From: Setophaga petechia
Taxonomy: Eukaryota > Chordata > Aves > Passeriformes > Parulidae
DNA: 64,000 nt
NCBI GenBank assembly: GCA_024362935.1
Contig: JANCRA010000122.1
Span: forward strand, 1,353,501 to 1,417,500
Direction: 5' to 3'
The translations under genes were made by a program, and so were the position numbers. Of this stretch, positions 1 through 12,900 are shown in pieces. Below the pieces are notes generated by a model that was given only the letters and a program-made list of their open reading frames with translations, ran no database searches and had not been told where the DNA came from. Numbering within the stretch: position 1 is the first letter of the stretch; each line of letters opens with the position of its first letter.

Positions 1-939
1 CTTGTAATAGTCTCCAAGCTAACCAGCCTTAACGAAGAGGAAACAAAATTTTCTGAGTAAAAATAATGTTTCAAAGTATCCATTCACCCAAACTAAGCAG
101 AGAGACAGAACAAGCTTTCTAATCCTAAATCCCTCAAATGTCAGTCTTTTACTTTGTTCTTAATGTTCTTTACAAGAAAAGAAATTCATCATTACAATCT
201 CTACTATACTTAAGACTCTCCTGCAGGGCATTTAGTTATCCTCTTCTATGAAACACAATGAGTACTAAAAAATTCATTTGTGCTACACAGAAAGTTAAAT
301 GTCCAGTGTGAATGAAGACAGCAAACAGTAAAATAAACTTCTAACAGTTTTAAAAACTTCACGAAAAAACCAACTCAGAATGGGACAATACGTGAAAGTA
401 AACAATTTAAATAACAGCAGGTGGTTTTGATTCATTTACATGTTCCCTGGCAGACGAATTTTTTAAACAAGAAATTTCAAGTCATTATCTTTAGTTCAGG
501 TTTGTTTATACATTTTTAAATCAGACAAAAGCAAGAGTTCTTTACAGAGAAGTAAGCCAATAATTTTAGCAAAATGATACAAAAAACTTTCTAAACCAAG
601 TAAAAGATTTATAGTTACAGTAGAATAATAAAAAGGGAGTAAAGTCTGCCGCCTGTGGAGGGAAAACTGAAATGGCCATCCAGTAACAGGCGGTGAACTC
701 TGTAAACCATCTTTCTTTTCCAGCCCTGTTACCACAGGGTTCTCTTAAGGTCATTGGGTTTCTGGCAAAAGCGTCCTGTAATGGCAGCTGCTGGAGTCTC
801 TGCATGTTCCTCCAAGAGCTTTTTAGGTCACATGGAGAACTCCAATTTCCGCTCTAGTTTAGGGTATGTTTGCTAGTAAAGCCATTGGCAACATGGGAGA
901 TCAGCCATGCATTATCTGCCCTCCATGGCAAAATAATTT
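1..939 (-). other. CSNK1D: CSNK1D long-isoform 3'UTR (partial)
   Basis: The AT-rich sequence directly downstream of the TGA at 942-940 has no other gene, and no minus-strand AATAAA is evident before the window edge. Two overlapping 79-residue minus frames here look like UTR chance frames. Confidence 0.7.
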
Positions 940-990
940 TCACCGGTGCACAGCAGACTGGAGAACACTGGTAGTAACCCGAGCAGGAAT
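940..990 (-). CDS. CSNK1D: CSNK1D alternative last coding exon, long isoform (16 residues plus stop)
   Basis: After the acceptor TTTGGTAG the sequence reads [16 protein letters not shown] and TGA. It aligns with the 16-residue tail of the 415-residue mammalian isoform, with a few substitutions. It is phase 0 with exon 8. The 3'UTR continues toward position 1 and probably leaves the window. Confidence 0.92.
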   Translation of the reverse strand: MPARVTTSVLQSAVHR

Positions 991-3900
991 CTACCAAAGC
1001 CAAAAAACAAGACAACATCAGCACATATCCCTCCAGTTAACATACAAGTGTCTCACAATGTACTTCTAAACTATCAACTGCCAAAATTTAAGTGTGTGAA
1101 TTTAAAATTCAAAGAGCAATATAATGTTTCACATCCACCTGTAGCTACACAAAGTTCCCTATCATTTTCCTTTTATTAGAAGTTAACATGGAAAATCCAC
1201 CTTCCCAGTCAGAGGGGCTGTTTTGAAGAAAATTAGACAAAGCATAAACATGTGCAGAAGAAAGAACCAACCAGATCAAAACACTATGAATGCGCAGTAA
1301 TAGGCTCAATGACTAATTAATTAAAAAAAAGAAGGTAAAAAAGAAATTAATTATTTTCAATAGCTTTTATCTGTCCATGGGATACTGTGTTAAAAGATAC
1401 TTCTTAGATTTCTATAGTAGCTTGACCTACTGAAGTAAGTGTAGCATTATTTCTTGCCACTTTCACCGTGAAAGTGAAGAACAACCATACGTCTCCGCAA
1501 TTTAAGAAGCGAGAAACATTTAAGTAGCTGGATCGGTATTCAGTATTTGTTTCAGTTGTGAGCAACTACAAATACTAAGGCATACAGTATAGGCCAACCA
1601 ATGCAGCCACATACCAGACCAGAATGCGCACGTTTCCTGCATACAGGCTTTTTCAATGCAAAGCTTTAGGTTTACTTTTTTGCAAGTTTTGTAATATCTA
1701 TTTTTTTACTAAGATCTGATAACTGGTCTTTAAAGTGTTAAGCTGTCATTTACAGTTGGATCTTTTTATACACTGTTCACGAAGCAGGTTGTGCAGAGTC
1801 AGCCAAGCACACAAAGCAGGAGGAGAAAACAGAAGAGAAATAGCAGGATTCTTCACCAACTAGAGATACAGGATTAATGCAAGCTTAGGTTTATAGAGAA
1901 AGTGACACAGCAGACAAGAGTTATACAACAGAATTTATTAAGGAACAGAAAAATCTCACAGCTTTTTTTTAATATGTAGCAAATCAAAGAAGCTCTTGAA
2001 ATACTTAAGAAAAGTATCCCTCAGCCAATAAGGTTCAGATTCCAACTGAAAGCTGTTATTTCTCGTATGAAACCTGTTATTGCCAAAAGCAGAACAGACT
2101 AAAAAGCCAAAAGCTGCACACAGAAAGGCATTGACTTCTACTGCACTGAACAGTGGAAAGGACTTTGTAATATCTAAATTCAAGTCTGCCTACCTCTGAG
2201 ATGCTCATGGTCAACTATTCCTGTTAGTATGTGAACGTTTCTTTTAAATACAGATCTGAACAGATCTGAGTATTTTTAAAATGAGAGTTCATAAGGCATG
2301 GAGAAGAATATAAAACAGTGAAAAATGGACATGGCTGTAGTAGAACATTCCATTAATGAAAAGACAAGACAGAGCCTCATTTGAGCAATACTGTCAATTG
2401 AGTCTTCATACAGGTATTTTGCTTTTATGATTCTGAAGCAGATCTGGTTTTTAATGGATGACATACTGCTGCATCAATATCCTTGGAAAGACATGTAATT
2501 CTCATACAGCTAAAATTTTGACTTGGTTATTTTACTTTATTGTTGATACTTGAACAATTTTAGGGACCTTTTAAGTCACTATTATTGTCAACTCTGCTTA
2601 AGAGTCCAAGTGGAACAGCAGTAATAACTCAGCTTTTGGAAAGACGTTTGCTTTTAAGTTAAAGAAAAATCAGTGCTTCATCAAGCATCTGACCAGAAGG
2701 CACAGATACAATATGAGATCACATGAGTAGAAGAAGCAAAGTCGGATGTTTCCAAAGACTTTTTCCCCATCCCATACAAAGTTTTGGTGTCTAATGAGAA
2801 GCACTCACCCAGTGCTGCCTTCCAACGAAAGGAGACGAGCAGCTACTTGCCATGGTGTTCGAAAGGAATGCTATTCTGAGGTAGGGGAAAAGACAGCAAT
2901 TTTTAACAGTTCCACTGCCCCAATATATAAAGATGTCTTAATAAAATTCCAACCTGAACTTGCAGTAGCACCTCTATCTTTTGAGAAGCTCTGATTTCAG
3001 ACTTCTGTAAGACATTTCCATCATATTAAGAGGCACGTAAAAGAAACAAATTATTCATCCTCAAAGGAAGCTGACAGGGTCAGAAGAACAACGCAGAATA
3101 TGATGTCTATTAAGATGGATAGGTGGAGAAAGATTTGCGGATGCAGAAATGGAAAATGAAGAAGCACTGGAAGTATGGCACAGCAGTTAAGTTATTCAAT
3201 GCCAGTGTTGGCTATAGTCTTCTAAAACCTTCTTCCATCAAAGAGACATAATCAAATATTTCTTTCTGCAGCACTTCAATCTTTCCTTTCAACTACAGAG
3301 AACATCTCTATTACCAATTGGAATTTGCCACAGCTTTGACTGTTGGCTGCTGAACATGTTATATTCAAGAAAAAAATATTAAACAACTTACTGTGTAACC
3401 ATGAGCAGTCAGACTGAACCTTTCGTTGAAGGAAATGAAGACTACTCACCCATAACTAGACTCTTGAGATGATCATGCTTTCAGGATGCAGTCTGTGCAT
3501 GTGGACCAGCAGAACTGATTCAAAGTAGTTTTTACTAGAATACGCATTACCTCGTTTACTACCTCCTTTATTACACCTCTTAATGTTTAAAAACTTTGTG
3601 TAAAGGAGACTTAGGGAACAATTCTCTTAGAGAGTTCAGGAGCAGATGGATCTTTTAACAGTTGGTATGATTTTCTGTCTAACACACTGCACACAGAGCT
3701 GTAATTTAGGTTTGCTTGAAACTTGAACACACCACTTAGAAATGAATAGAGTATCGATGCAAAGGCAGAGGGGAGAGATGATCTACTTATTTTGGAAGTT
3801 GTTTCAGTAGGTAACTACTTTCACTTAGACCTCTATTTTGCATTCCTTTACTTGTGAGTGGTTTTAATTTTATGTGATTGGTTCTTCACATATTTTCTCC

Positions 3901-6900
3901 TTAAACATTAATTCCTGTGAAAATCATTTTGTCTCAAACACCACACCAACTCACTCAAGACATTTTCTTGGCTTTTATTACAAACTGAAAGAAGTAGGTA
4001 AGAAACTCTTACACTGTACAGTCTGTTCTCCCAATCCATCTCACTAATGACACAAAATAACATCTCCACTTTCTGTTCATTACTGTATCATACATAGGAG
4101 GAAATCGTGCCTTTTCATTACCAAAACCACACTAACTTCTCCAACTTTACATGTGCCTCCTCAGTCATTACTTACCACAGATACAGCTCCCCCATATAGG
4201 AAAAAAGCCTCCACTTCTTCATCCTAACCAGAATTTTGAGCACTTCAGGAATACACATTTGAATAGACTGCGTTCGACCGCTCAGCTCCCACTGATGTTT
4301 ATCACTGTGAACTCACAACTTGCAGGTTTTTTGCTGTTGCATTCACTTCATATAATCCAGAAAAGTACTGAATAACATGTGCCATGGAATTTACATAATT
4401 TCATTAGAAACACTTAAGTTTCACAAACCACTTTGTAAGACACAGCAGTTGTTACCCCAAAAAGTGCTTGTTACTTAGTGTTAGAAACTGCATGTCTTTT
4501 TTAAGGAGAATGACTCAGGTGCTATGCAGACACTATCTTGGATGCCGGGAATGACATCTATTTTGCTATGCTTACCAATTACCATTTTTCCACGAGCATT
4601 AAATTTCTCTGAGAATGCCTAGTTTTCCTAAGAGAATTCTGGTTCCTATTATTTGCATTCACAGCCTTAGTTTTTCAGTTTCAGTCTGATTTGATCAGAA
4701 TTCAGTTTGGAAAAAAGAAAGATAAACACGTGGAGTAGTCATCTTTAAGAACTCTACTTAGAGGCTAGTAGCTTTCCTTGTCTGAGTAACATCTGTACAT
4801 TTAATTGTCCAGAATTTAAAAAGCAGTAGCCTTTCCTTTAGATAAACAGAGGTGGAGATTACAGATGCACTGTTGCCTTACCAAACCAAGGCATGAAGTA
4901 AATGAAATAACAAAACTAATGTCTCAAATACTTCACGTTTTCCTAAGAACAAGGTATACAGATAATGGAAAATACATGGCTATAACTGTTGACCTGGCTA
5001 ACATCTAAGGATAAATGCTGATTACAGAAGAGCTACTTTAGTATTATGAAAACTGTAAAGAGCATAAGCTATCAACACCTACAACTTGCACCATCCTGCC
5101 TGCAAGAGAGTGACAACTGGGAAAATGAAAAGTGAATTTTCTCTAGCAAGCTCTAGCAGTGGCGTTATGAGCTATAGTCTAAGTAAAGTGTTTCAGCCAC
5201 ACCACCCAAGTTGCAGAAGGTGAAGGCAGGGATTGGGAAAATGAAAACCATCCACTGTGGAAGATGACTGGGTTTGGGACTGTTTAAAGAACCTGAAAGT
5301 GTATGAGTCTGTGGGACCTGATGACACAGGATGGATGGATGAACATCCATCCATGGGTTCTGAGGGATCGGGCTGAGTAAATGGCTACACCACTATCCAT
5401 CATATTTGAGATGTCATGGCAGTCCAGTGTAGTTCCCTCTGACTGGAAAGGGGAAACCATAACCCCCAGTTTTATAAAGGGAAATATGACACAGGGAACT
5501 ACAGGCCAGTCTCACCTCAGCGCCTGGCAAAGTCATGTAACAGATCTTCTTGGAAACTATGTTAAAGCATGTGGAGAATAAGGAGGTGATTGGTGTTAGA
5601 CAACATAGCTTCACTAAAGCTGAATTGAGCCCAACAAATTTGGTGACCTTTTACAGTGTGGCTAAGCAGTGGTGGATGAGGGAAGAGCCGCATATGTCAC
5701 CCACCCGAACTTGTGCAAAGCACTGGATGCTGTGTTGCATGATATCCCTGTCTCTAAACTGGAGAGATGCATATTTGACACATGGACCACCTGATGGATA
5801 ACGAATTGGCTGGATGGTTCCACTCTAAGAATTGGGGTCAGTGAGTTCGATGTCCATGTGCAAAACAGTGATGAGTGGTGTTTGTCCCTCAGTATCGGGA
5901 CTGGGACTGTTCAAAATCTTTGCCAGCAACATGGACAGTGGAAAGTGTCCACTGTATCCTCAGCAAATTTGCTGACAACAACAAGCTGTATGGTGCAGTC
6001 AGCCTGCTGTAGGGAAAAGGATGCCATCCAAAGAGACCTTAACAAGCTTGAGAGGTGGGTCTCTGGGAGCTGCATGCAGTTCAACAAGGTCAACTGCAAG
6101 GTCCAGCATGTTGGTCAGGTCAGCCTCAAGCATAAGTACAGGCTGGGTGAAGAATGGATGGATGGCAATTAGCTCTGGGGAGAAAGACTTGGGTGTGTTC
6201 ATGGATTAGAAGCTCAACATGACTCAGCAATATGTGCCTGCAGCCCAGAAAGCCAACCCCGTCCTGGGCTGCATCAAAAGAAAAGTGACCAGCAACTTGA
6301 GAGAGGGGATTTTTGCCCTCTATTCTGCTCTTGTGAGACCCACGTGGAGTACTGTGTCCAGTTCTGGGGCCCCCAAAACAAGAACAATGCTGACAATGTT
6401 AGAATGAGTCCAGAGGAGAGCCACTAAGTTGACAATAGTGCTGGAGCACCTCTCCTACGAAGACAGGCTGAGAGAGTTGGGGCTGTTTAGTCTGGAGAAG
6501 AGAAGACTTTGGGGAGAACTGAGAGTAGCCTTGCAGTACCCAAAGGGGGCCTACAAGAAAGCTGAAGAGGGGCTATTCTCATGGCATGTAAAAGCGCACA
6601 TAGTGACAGGACAAGGGTGAATGGCCTTAACCTGAAGGAGGGTAGATTTATTTATTAGGAAGAAATTCTTTACTATAAGGGCAGTGAGGCATTAGACCAG
6701 GTTGCCCAGATAGGTTGTGGACTCCCCGTCTCAGGAAATGTTCAAGGCCAGGCTGAATGGGGTTCTGAGTAACTTGGCCTACTGGAAGGTTCTCTGCCCA
6801 TGGCACGGGGGTTGGAATGAGGTGATCTTTAAGGTCCCTTCCAATCCAACTAATTTCCCCTGCATATCTCTCTTTCCCTCCAATTGCAACAGCCCATGGG

Positions 6901-9900
6901 AATCTGTTCAAATTATACTACAGTTACACAGTTATTTGGTCACCATGAGTAGATACCAGCACTGGTTCACTGTCTTAAGAACTAGATGAATAGACCAGTC
7001 AATGAATTATTAGTTCCAACAAACTCAAGAGAAGATCCTGACTAGGCCGCTTTTGAGACTGTAAAGAAGTCAACCAAGCAGTCCTGTACTTGGAGCAGAG
7101 TGTTAAAAAGAGCAGGTATGGAATGTGCCATTAAGCCAGACGGTACTATTGGCCCACATCACAAGTTACACATCTGGATGTTTAAAGACCACTCAGAAAA
7201 CTGCCCACTGCCCTCATGATGGTTCACATTCTACAGGCCAGGCAAAACCAAAATGGATCTACAAGCCCAACTGTATTACTCGTATCTTGAAGTGCTTACA
7301 ATAGTGTCACCTGCACAATGAGCGACACGTCACAAACCTAGCAAAAACATTAAAGATGTACTTGCACCTAAAACAATCAAGGGGCATTGCTGCATTGCTG
7401 TCTGTTACTGCTATAACTCATTTATCTGACTGTTAACAGAGACAAAGCATCTGAGATTTGCTCAGAATGCCAAAGATCTGGCATATACATTTTGTCACAA
7501 AACCATCTTTGTATTAAAGTAAACGTTCAGGGAGAAGTCTGCATCACAGCCTCACATAATATCCAAGGTCAAAAAGGACCCCTGGAAATCATGTAGCCCA
7601 ATCCCACCGCCCAAAGCACAGTCAACTAAAGCAAGCCACTCAGGACAATGTCCAGTTGGGCTCCAAGTAATTTGGAAAGGGAGACTCCACAACCTCTTTG
7701 GGCAACCTCTTACATTCCCTGCCCACCTTCATAGTAAAAAAAAGTTTCTCTCTATGTCTAAACGGAATTTCCTGTATTTCAATTTGTGCCCACTCTCCAT
7801 TGTCCATTCACTGGATATTGCTGCAATCAGTCTGGTTGCACCTTCTTTACATTCTTCTAACAGGTATTTATGAAATTTACAAGATCCAAAACTATGCACA
7901 ATTCTCCCCTTTGTTTTCAAACTATTTAAAAATACTTAAATGTGAGAATTTCTGGTGTCAAGAATAGCAGTTCAGTGAACAGTATAAGATGGTGAAACTT
8001 GTACCAAAGCCAGTACAGAAAACCTCACCTACACCCTTGCCCAGTCATTTCTGTTCCTGTTCAGCCCCTGTGCAAGCACAAGTATCTGTGCAGCTACATG
8101 GTGAAACAACTCATTCAACTTCAACTCCCCGCCACCCCAAATGCCACTTCACTTTTATCACAATGGAATTGTTTCTCCAACCCACTTCACTCTCAGTCTT
8201 CATTAGATTGGGATGTCCAGTCTGAATATCCATATCCACCTGGCCCCAATCTAAAAAACTGTTCTTTCAAGCAGTAAGATTTCATACATGAGAACACGTA
8301 CTATCCAAAAGTAATTAACTCTGCCAATTAAATGATGAAGCTAAAAGGAACCAAGTTAATTTTTTGTCAATGTGCTCTGTCAACAAGGAACAAGTCCCTG
8401 GCAAAAATTATGCACTTGGAGCTCCTGCACAGTAGTGAGGCATGATGGAAAAACCCCTAGGTCACTGCAATAGTTCCCCTAACATACTGCTTTCCCAGAA
8501 ATGTTGCAGAATGTCTACAGATTGGCTGATTTCCATTTTGTAAGTAAGACTGAAAGTAAATTGTACCAAGCCAAGCCACACACTGTTTGGGACAAGACTG
8601 TCAATATGCTGAGGAAGGACTGTTTTAGCTACAGCACAGGGTTAGAAACACATTTAACACTGTTAGCCCTAAAAAGAAACATTCTTAGAATTTCTTTGCT
8701 AAGTCACTGTGAGCAGCAAGGATGATTTCAGTGTTGACTACGAATCATTATTATTTATCCTCCTGCCATTCTCTTCAAATGAGCCTTCTGCAACATATCC
8801 AGCATCCATGTATGTGGCCTCTTATGGGCTACGAATTAGAGCACTGCACTACAACTTTCTTCACTATTGCACCTTCTGTTCTTCCCCAAATGCTTCTTGC
8901 CTTTTATGCACCAATATTGTCTGCTCTGCTGATCTGGAAACAAGATTCACTACTGTCTCTTACTCCGCTTCTTCACTGATAACAGGTATAAGAAACTCAA
9001 TGAGTCAAGGAGCTAAATCCCATAATAGTAGGTTAAAATGCTGCACCTCTAGAATTTTGCATCGTCTCATTGCTGTCAAGGTAAAAATAAAAATGTCTTT
9101 ACACCCACATCATTCAGGTTAAATGTCAAGCATTTACATGAATGAACATCACCTGCAAAAACAGTATGAAATTACATCAATTACCTGGTAAGTTCTTTTG
9201 GCAAATTAACTCTATCAAATCACCCTCATTTTTTCCAATACACAGATTTATTTTTTTTTTACCTGCGAAGTTGACATGCGAGAGGTATCTTGTCGGCCTG
9301 TTAAATCAGATGAGGAGATATTGACTGGGGCACCACGATGCAATCTCATACTCACTTTCCTTTCTCGTTCCATACCGGATACTGGCCGAGGAGAGGTGTT
9401 GGCTGTGAGAAAAACAGTATTAGGTTCTCATTATGAGAAATGCCATGTTAACACAGTCATTGGAAAAATTACACTCTTGCTGCTTGCACATAAAAATTCC
9501 ACATAACCAAACAAGGAATCAAGGCTGTTGTTTGACATTCCATAGAAACACAAGTATCAATTACCAGGCAATGAGTGTACGTAAATACCTTCAATCTACT
9601 AAAAATCAAGGGAGAAAACACCAAACCAAAAGGCCAAACTCTGCCCAGACACAAACTGCCAATTAGAGTAGTCTACAAGAAGCACTTACCCAGCTACTTG
9701 CTTACTCACCAGCATGTGAAGTTGGGGTAAGGGGAGTAGGAGGAGCCACATCTTGCGTTCCTCTTATCCTGCCAGAAGCAGTGGAGGGTAATCCACGTAC
9801 AGCTGGATTTCGTGTATGTCTTAATCTTTCCTCTCGTTCCCGCCTTTCACGTTCAGCATCTTCAGCTGCTCTGCTTGCACCCTACCGGTCAAGAGTAGTG

Positions 9901-12900
9901 AACAGCTTCGGGGATTACTGAGTTTACAACTATACGTTTATAAAAGTACTGAAAAAGAAGAACTGGACAATGTGTGAACTGAAGTTTGAGAAGGCACCAG
10001 CTGCTTTGGTAATATTTCTTGAGAACTGCCGTAAGTTTTGTTCATACAGCTGCTGGGATAGTCTTCAAAATGTCAATGTACACATGTACTGTTATGGCAG
10101 CTGGACACCTCCTCAAATGTTGCAAATGCCCTATGTTAAAGATCAAGGTGGGAGAAAGTAGTAATTCCACAATCTAGCCTGGTGACTGCCCTAAAGGATC
10201 TAAGAAGCCTTCCACATTAAAAGCCTTGTAACTGTAATTTAGTTGTCATCCAAGTCTTATAGCATGGATCCCGTATCTCCTGCCTTTCTCCTCATTTCCT
10301 GATCTTTCTGTCTATACAGTAGATTTGCTAAGAGGAAATATGGAAGACAATCTTAGAGTATCACTAAGGTACTCAAAACTAACAATGCAGTTACAGAACC
10401 CAACCAGAACAATTAAAAATTCAAAGTTTTAGAAAGCTATGTGAGCTACTCACAAATTTCAGCATGTTCCAGTCAAATACATAGTCATAGGAGAATCCTT
10501 GCCGATGAAAAAGGTTTCTGAATAATTGCCTTAAATAGGAATAGTCCGGCTTGTCATCAAAACGCAGAGAACGGCAGAAATTCAAGTATGTGGCAAATTC
10601 AGCTGTAATTAAAGGAAGCCTGTTTTTTATCTACAGCTTCACATTGGCATTTTGTAATTCTGAGTCAAAAATACCCAAACCACCCCAAACCTGAAAAGCA
10701 GGTAATCTTCTTAACATAAGAAAAAGAATAATGATCTAATACTAGAAATCCACTAAAGAAAACACTATCATGTCAATCCTGAAAAAGAAATTATTTTTCT
10801 ATCACAGAGCAGGCAAAGATCTCATTTTTTCGACAGCACAGAGGACCCAATAACACAGCTCTTTAACCAACAGCTCGTGGGGGAGAAAAGGTTTAAAACT
10901 TTGCTTGGAACATACTGGACACAATTTATTGTGGGACATGGAACAGCATTTCTTGGTTAAGACACATAGAGATTCATGTCCGCTGTGTCACAAAACACAC
11001 AAAAACTTTATCTCCCAGGTAAGTCACGCCACTTTTTAAATTTACAATAGTCTGAACACTTGTTTTTAAATGGCAAGTAAAATATTACAAAGGAAAAAAA
11101 AAAGAATACTGTAGCGAATTCAGTGCACCAGAGAAAAGCAGCAGTAACAAAATACTAGCTTTTGACTTTAGGTCTTCCCAAATGAAATAACAGAATAATT
11201 TATATTAAGAAAGAAATTCTAACTAACGGCACAAGAGAATCTGATTAGTCTTCCCTGCCTGTAAACCCCAGAGAAAACATGTAATTCATGAATGTAAAGG
11301 AACATGTATGAAGCAACATTTAAAACACATAAAAAATGATGCATTTTCACACAACCCAAACAAAAACTATAGTTCTTGTGATTGTAACAAGAGGGTGAAG
11401 AGACAGAACTCTTTGTGAAATGAAAATAGTCTCTGATGACAGCTAGTGTTACTACGTTTTAAAACAAACTGAAGTATCATTTTACAATTCTCAAAAACGG
11501 CTTATTGTTTAGGTGTAAATAACAAACTGAGAAACAGAACTGCTCTGAGGCATGATGCTAGGATACGGCAGTGTTTCTTATGCTTCTCACAAATCCTAAT
11601 CCATCAGCAGGCGAAACCAGATGAACCTGGGATGATAATTCCCAAGCAAAACAACTGCAGTAGATAAGAGATGCATCTGACTACACAATCCAATTCATCC
11701 AAGAAACAGTACCCACACAGATAGAGAAAAAGGCAGTCTGTTAAAATGCTATTTGTCTGTTGCCAATTATCCAGCCAATAGGCGCACAAAAAATACAGCG
11801 CAAATCAGGGTACCATGCTACCCTTCCTCTTGAGGGCCCTTGAACAGTTGAGACAAGGGATCCCTAGAAATGCTCTATAAACACAAAAGATCTGTCTTCA
11901 GCATAGTATTTTTACCACACATGTGGTAAAATCATGGGGAGATGAGGAAGGGGAGAAGGAGAAGGAGAGAGACAGATAGCAAAAAAGAATAGTAGAATTT
12001 AACATAAGGAAAGGAGATGTACCACTAAAACATAAACACATAGTCCTAGTGTCACAGAAGAGTAACTTACAAGGATATCCTTTACACAAAACCTCAATGG
12101 GTGTAGACATTTTCTTTTCACTGATACGTTCGTATTTCTGCCTCTTTGTTGCTGCTTTCAGTCCCTGCCAGGGGAGGGAGCCCAGGTTAAAATACATCAG
12201 TACATAGCCCAAGGACTCCAAGTCATCTCTGCGAGATTGCTCTACAACAGCATAAAAAAGTGAACTCATTAGGTTTCATTTTCTACTGGCAAAACAAAAG
12301 TCTGTGCAACAAGATTGTTATAAAAATCCTTACAAAAACAAGAGACAGCTGAGTGTTACTATGCCCATGACAAACTCATTCAGTAAAAGAAAAGCCTTTT
12401 ATCCTTGCAGTAATTAAAAAAGTGCTAATTCCCAAGCATTACAAACTCAGACTGAACAGACTAATATAGACTGAATCCCACTTAATAAAGATATACAAGG
12501 CCATGTATGCTGCACTCGTAGTGTCAAAAATAGGGACTGTCTCCTATGCCTCCACAAAGCAACATTCTCTTGCACTAAAACTACATGCATCGACACCCTT
12601 AAAGTTTCTATTTATTGCTTTCCCCAGCTCACCAATTCCAAGATGAGTGTTGATGGATGCATAACGGGCAGTTCCCGTTAGGTTTTTATTTTCACGATAT
12701 GGAATATGTTGATGAGTTCGAGCATCTCGATACTTCTTTGCTAGTCCAAAGTCTATTATGTAGACAAGATTGCCTTTCTTCCCCAGGCCCATTAAGAAGT
12801 TATCTGGCTTCACATCTCGGTGGATGAAGTTCTTAGAGTGAATATATTCAATTCGACTAATCTAAATACAGAACCACAAAAACAATCATTGTCGAGAGAC

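Larger units (their letters stand above)
2876..9262 (-). other. CSNK1D: CSNK1D intron between exon 8 and the short-isoform last exon
   Basis: No coding exon is visible in this 6.4 kb. It holds two CR1 fragments (5230-6860 and 7560-7930). The remainder is ordinary AT-rich unique sequence with only short chance open frames. Confidence 0.8.

Noticed and set aside
11604..11789. Minus-strand frame with IIIPGSSGF resembling a CSNK1D tail
   Set aside because: It lies inside the intron between exons 5 and 6, has no splice context, and the true tails were found at 940-990 and 2843-2875.
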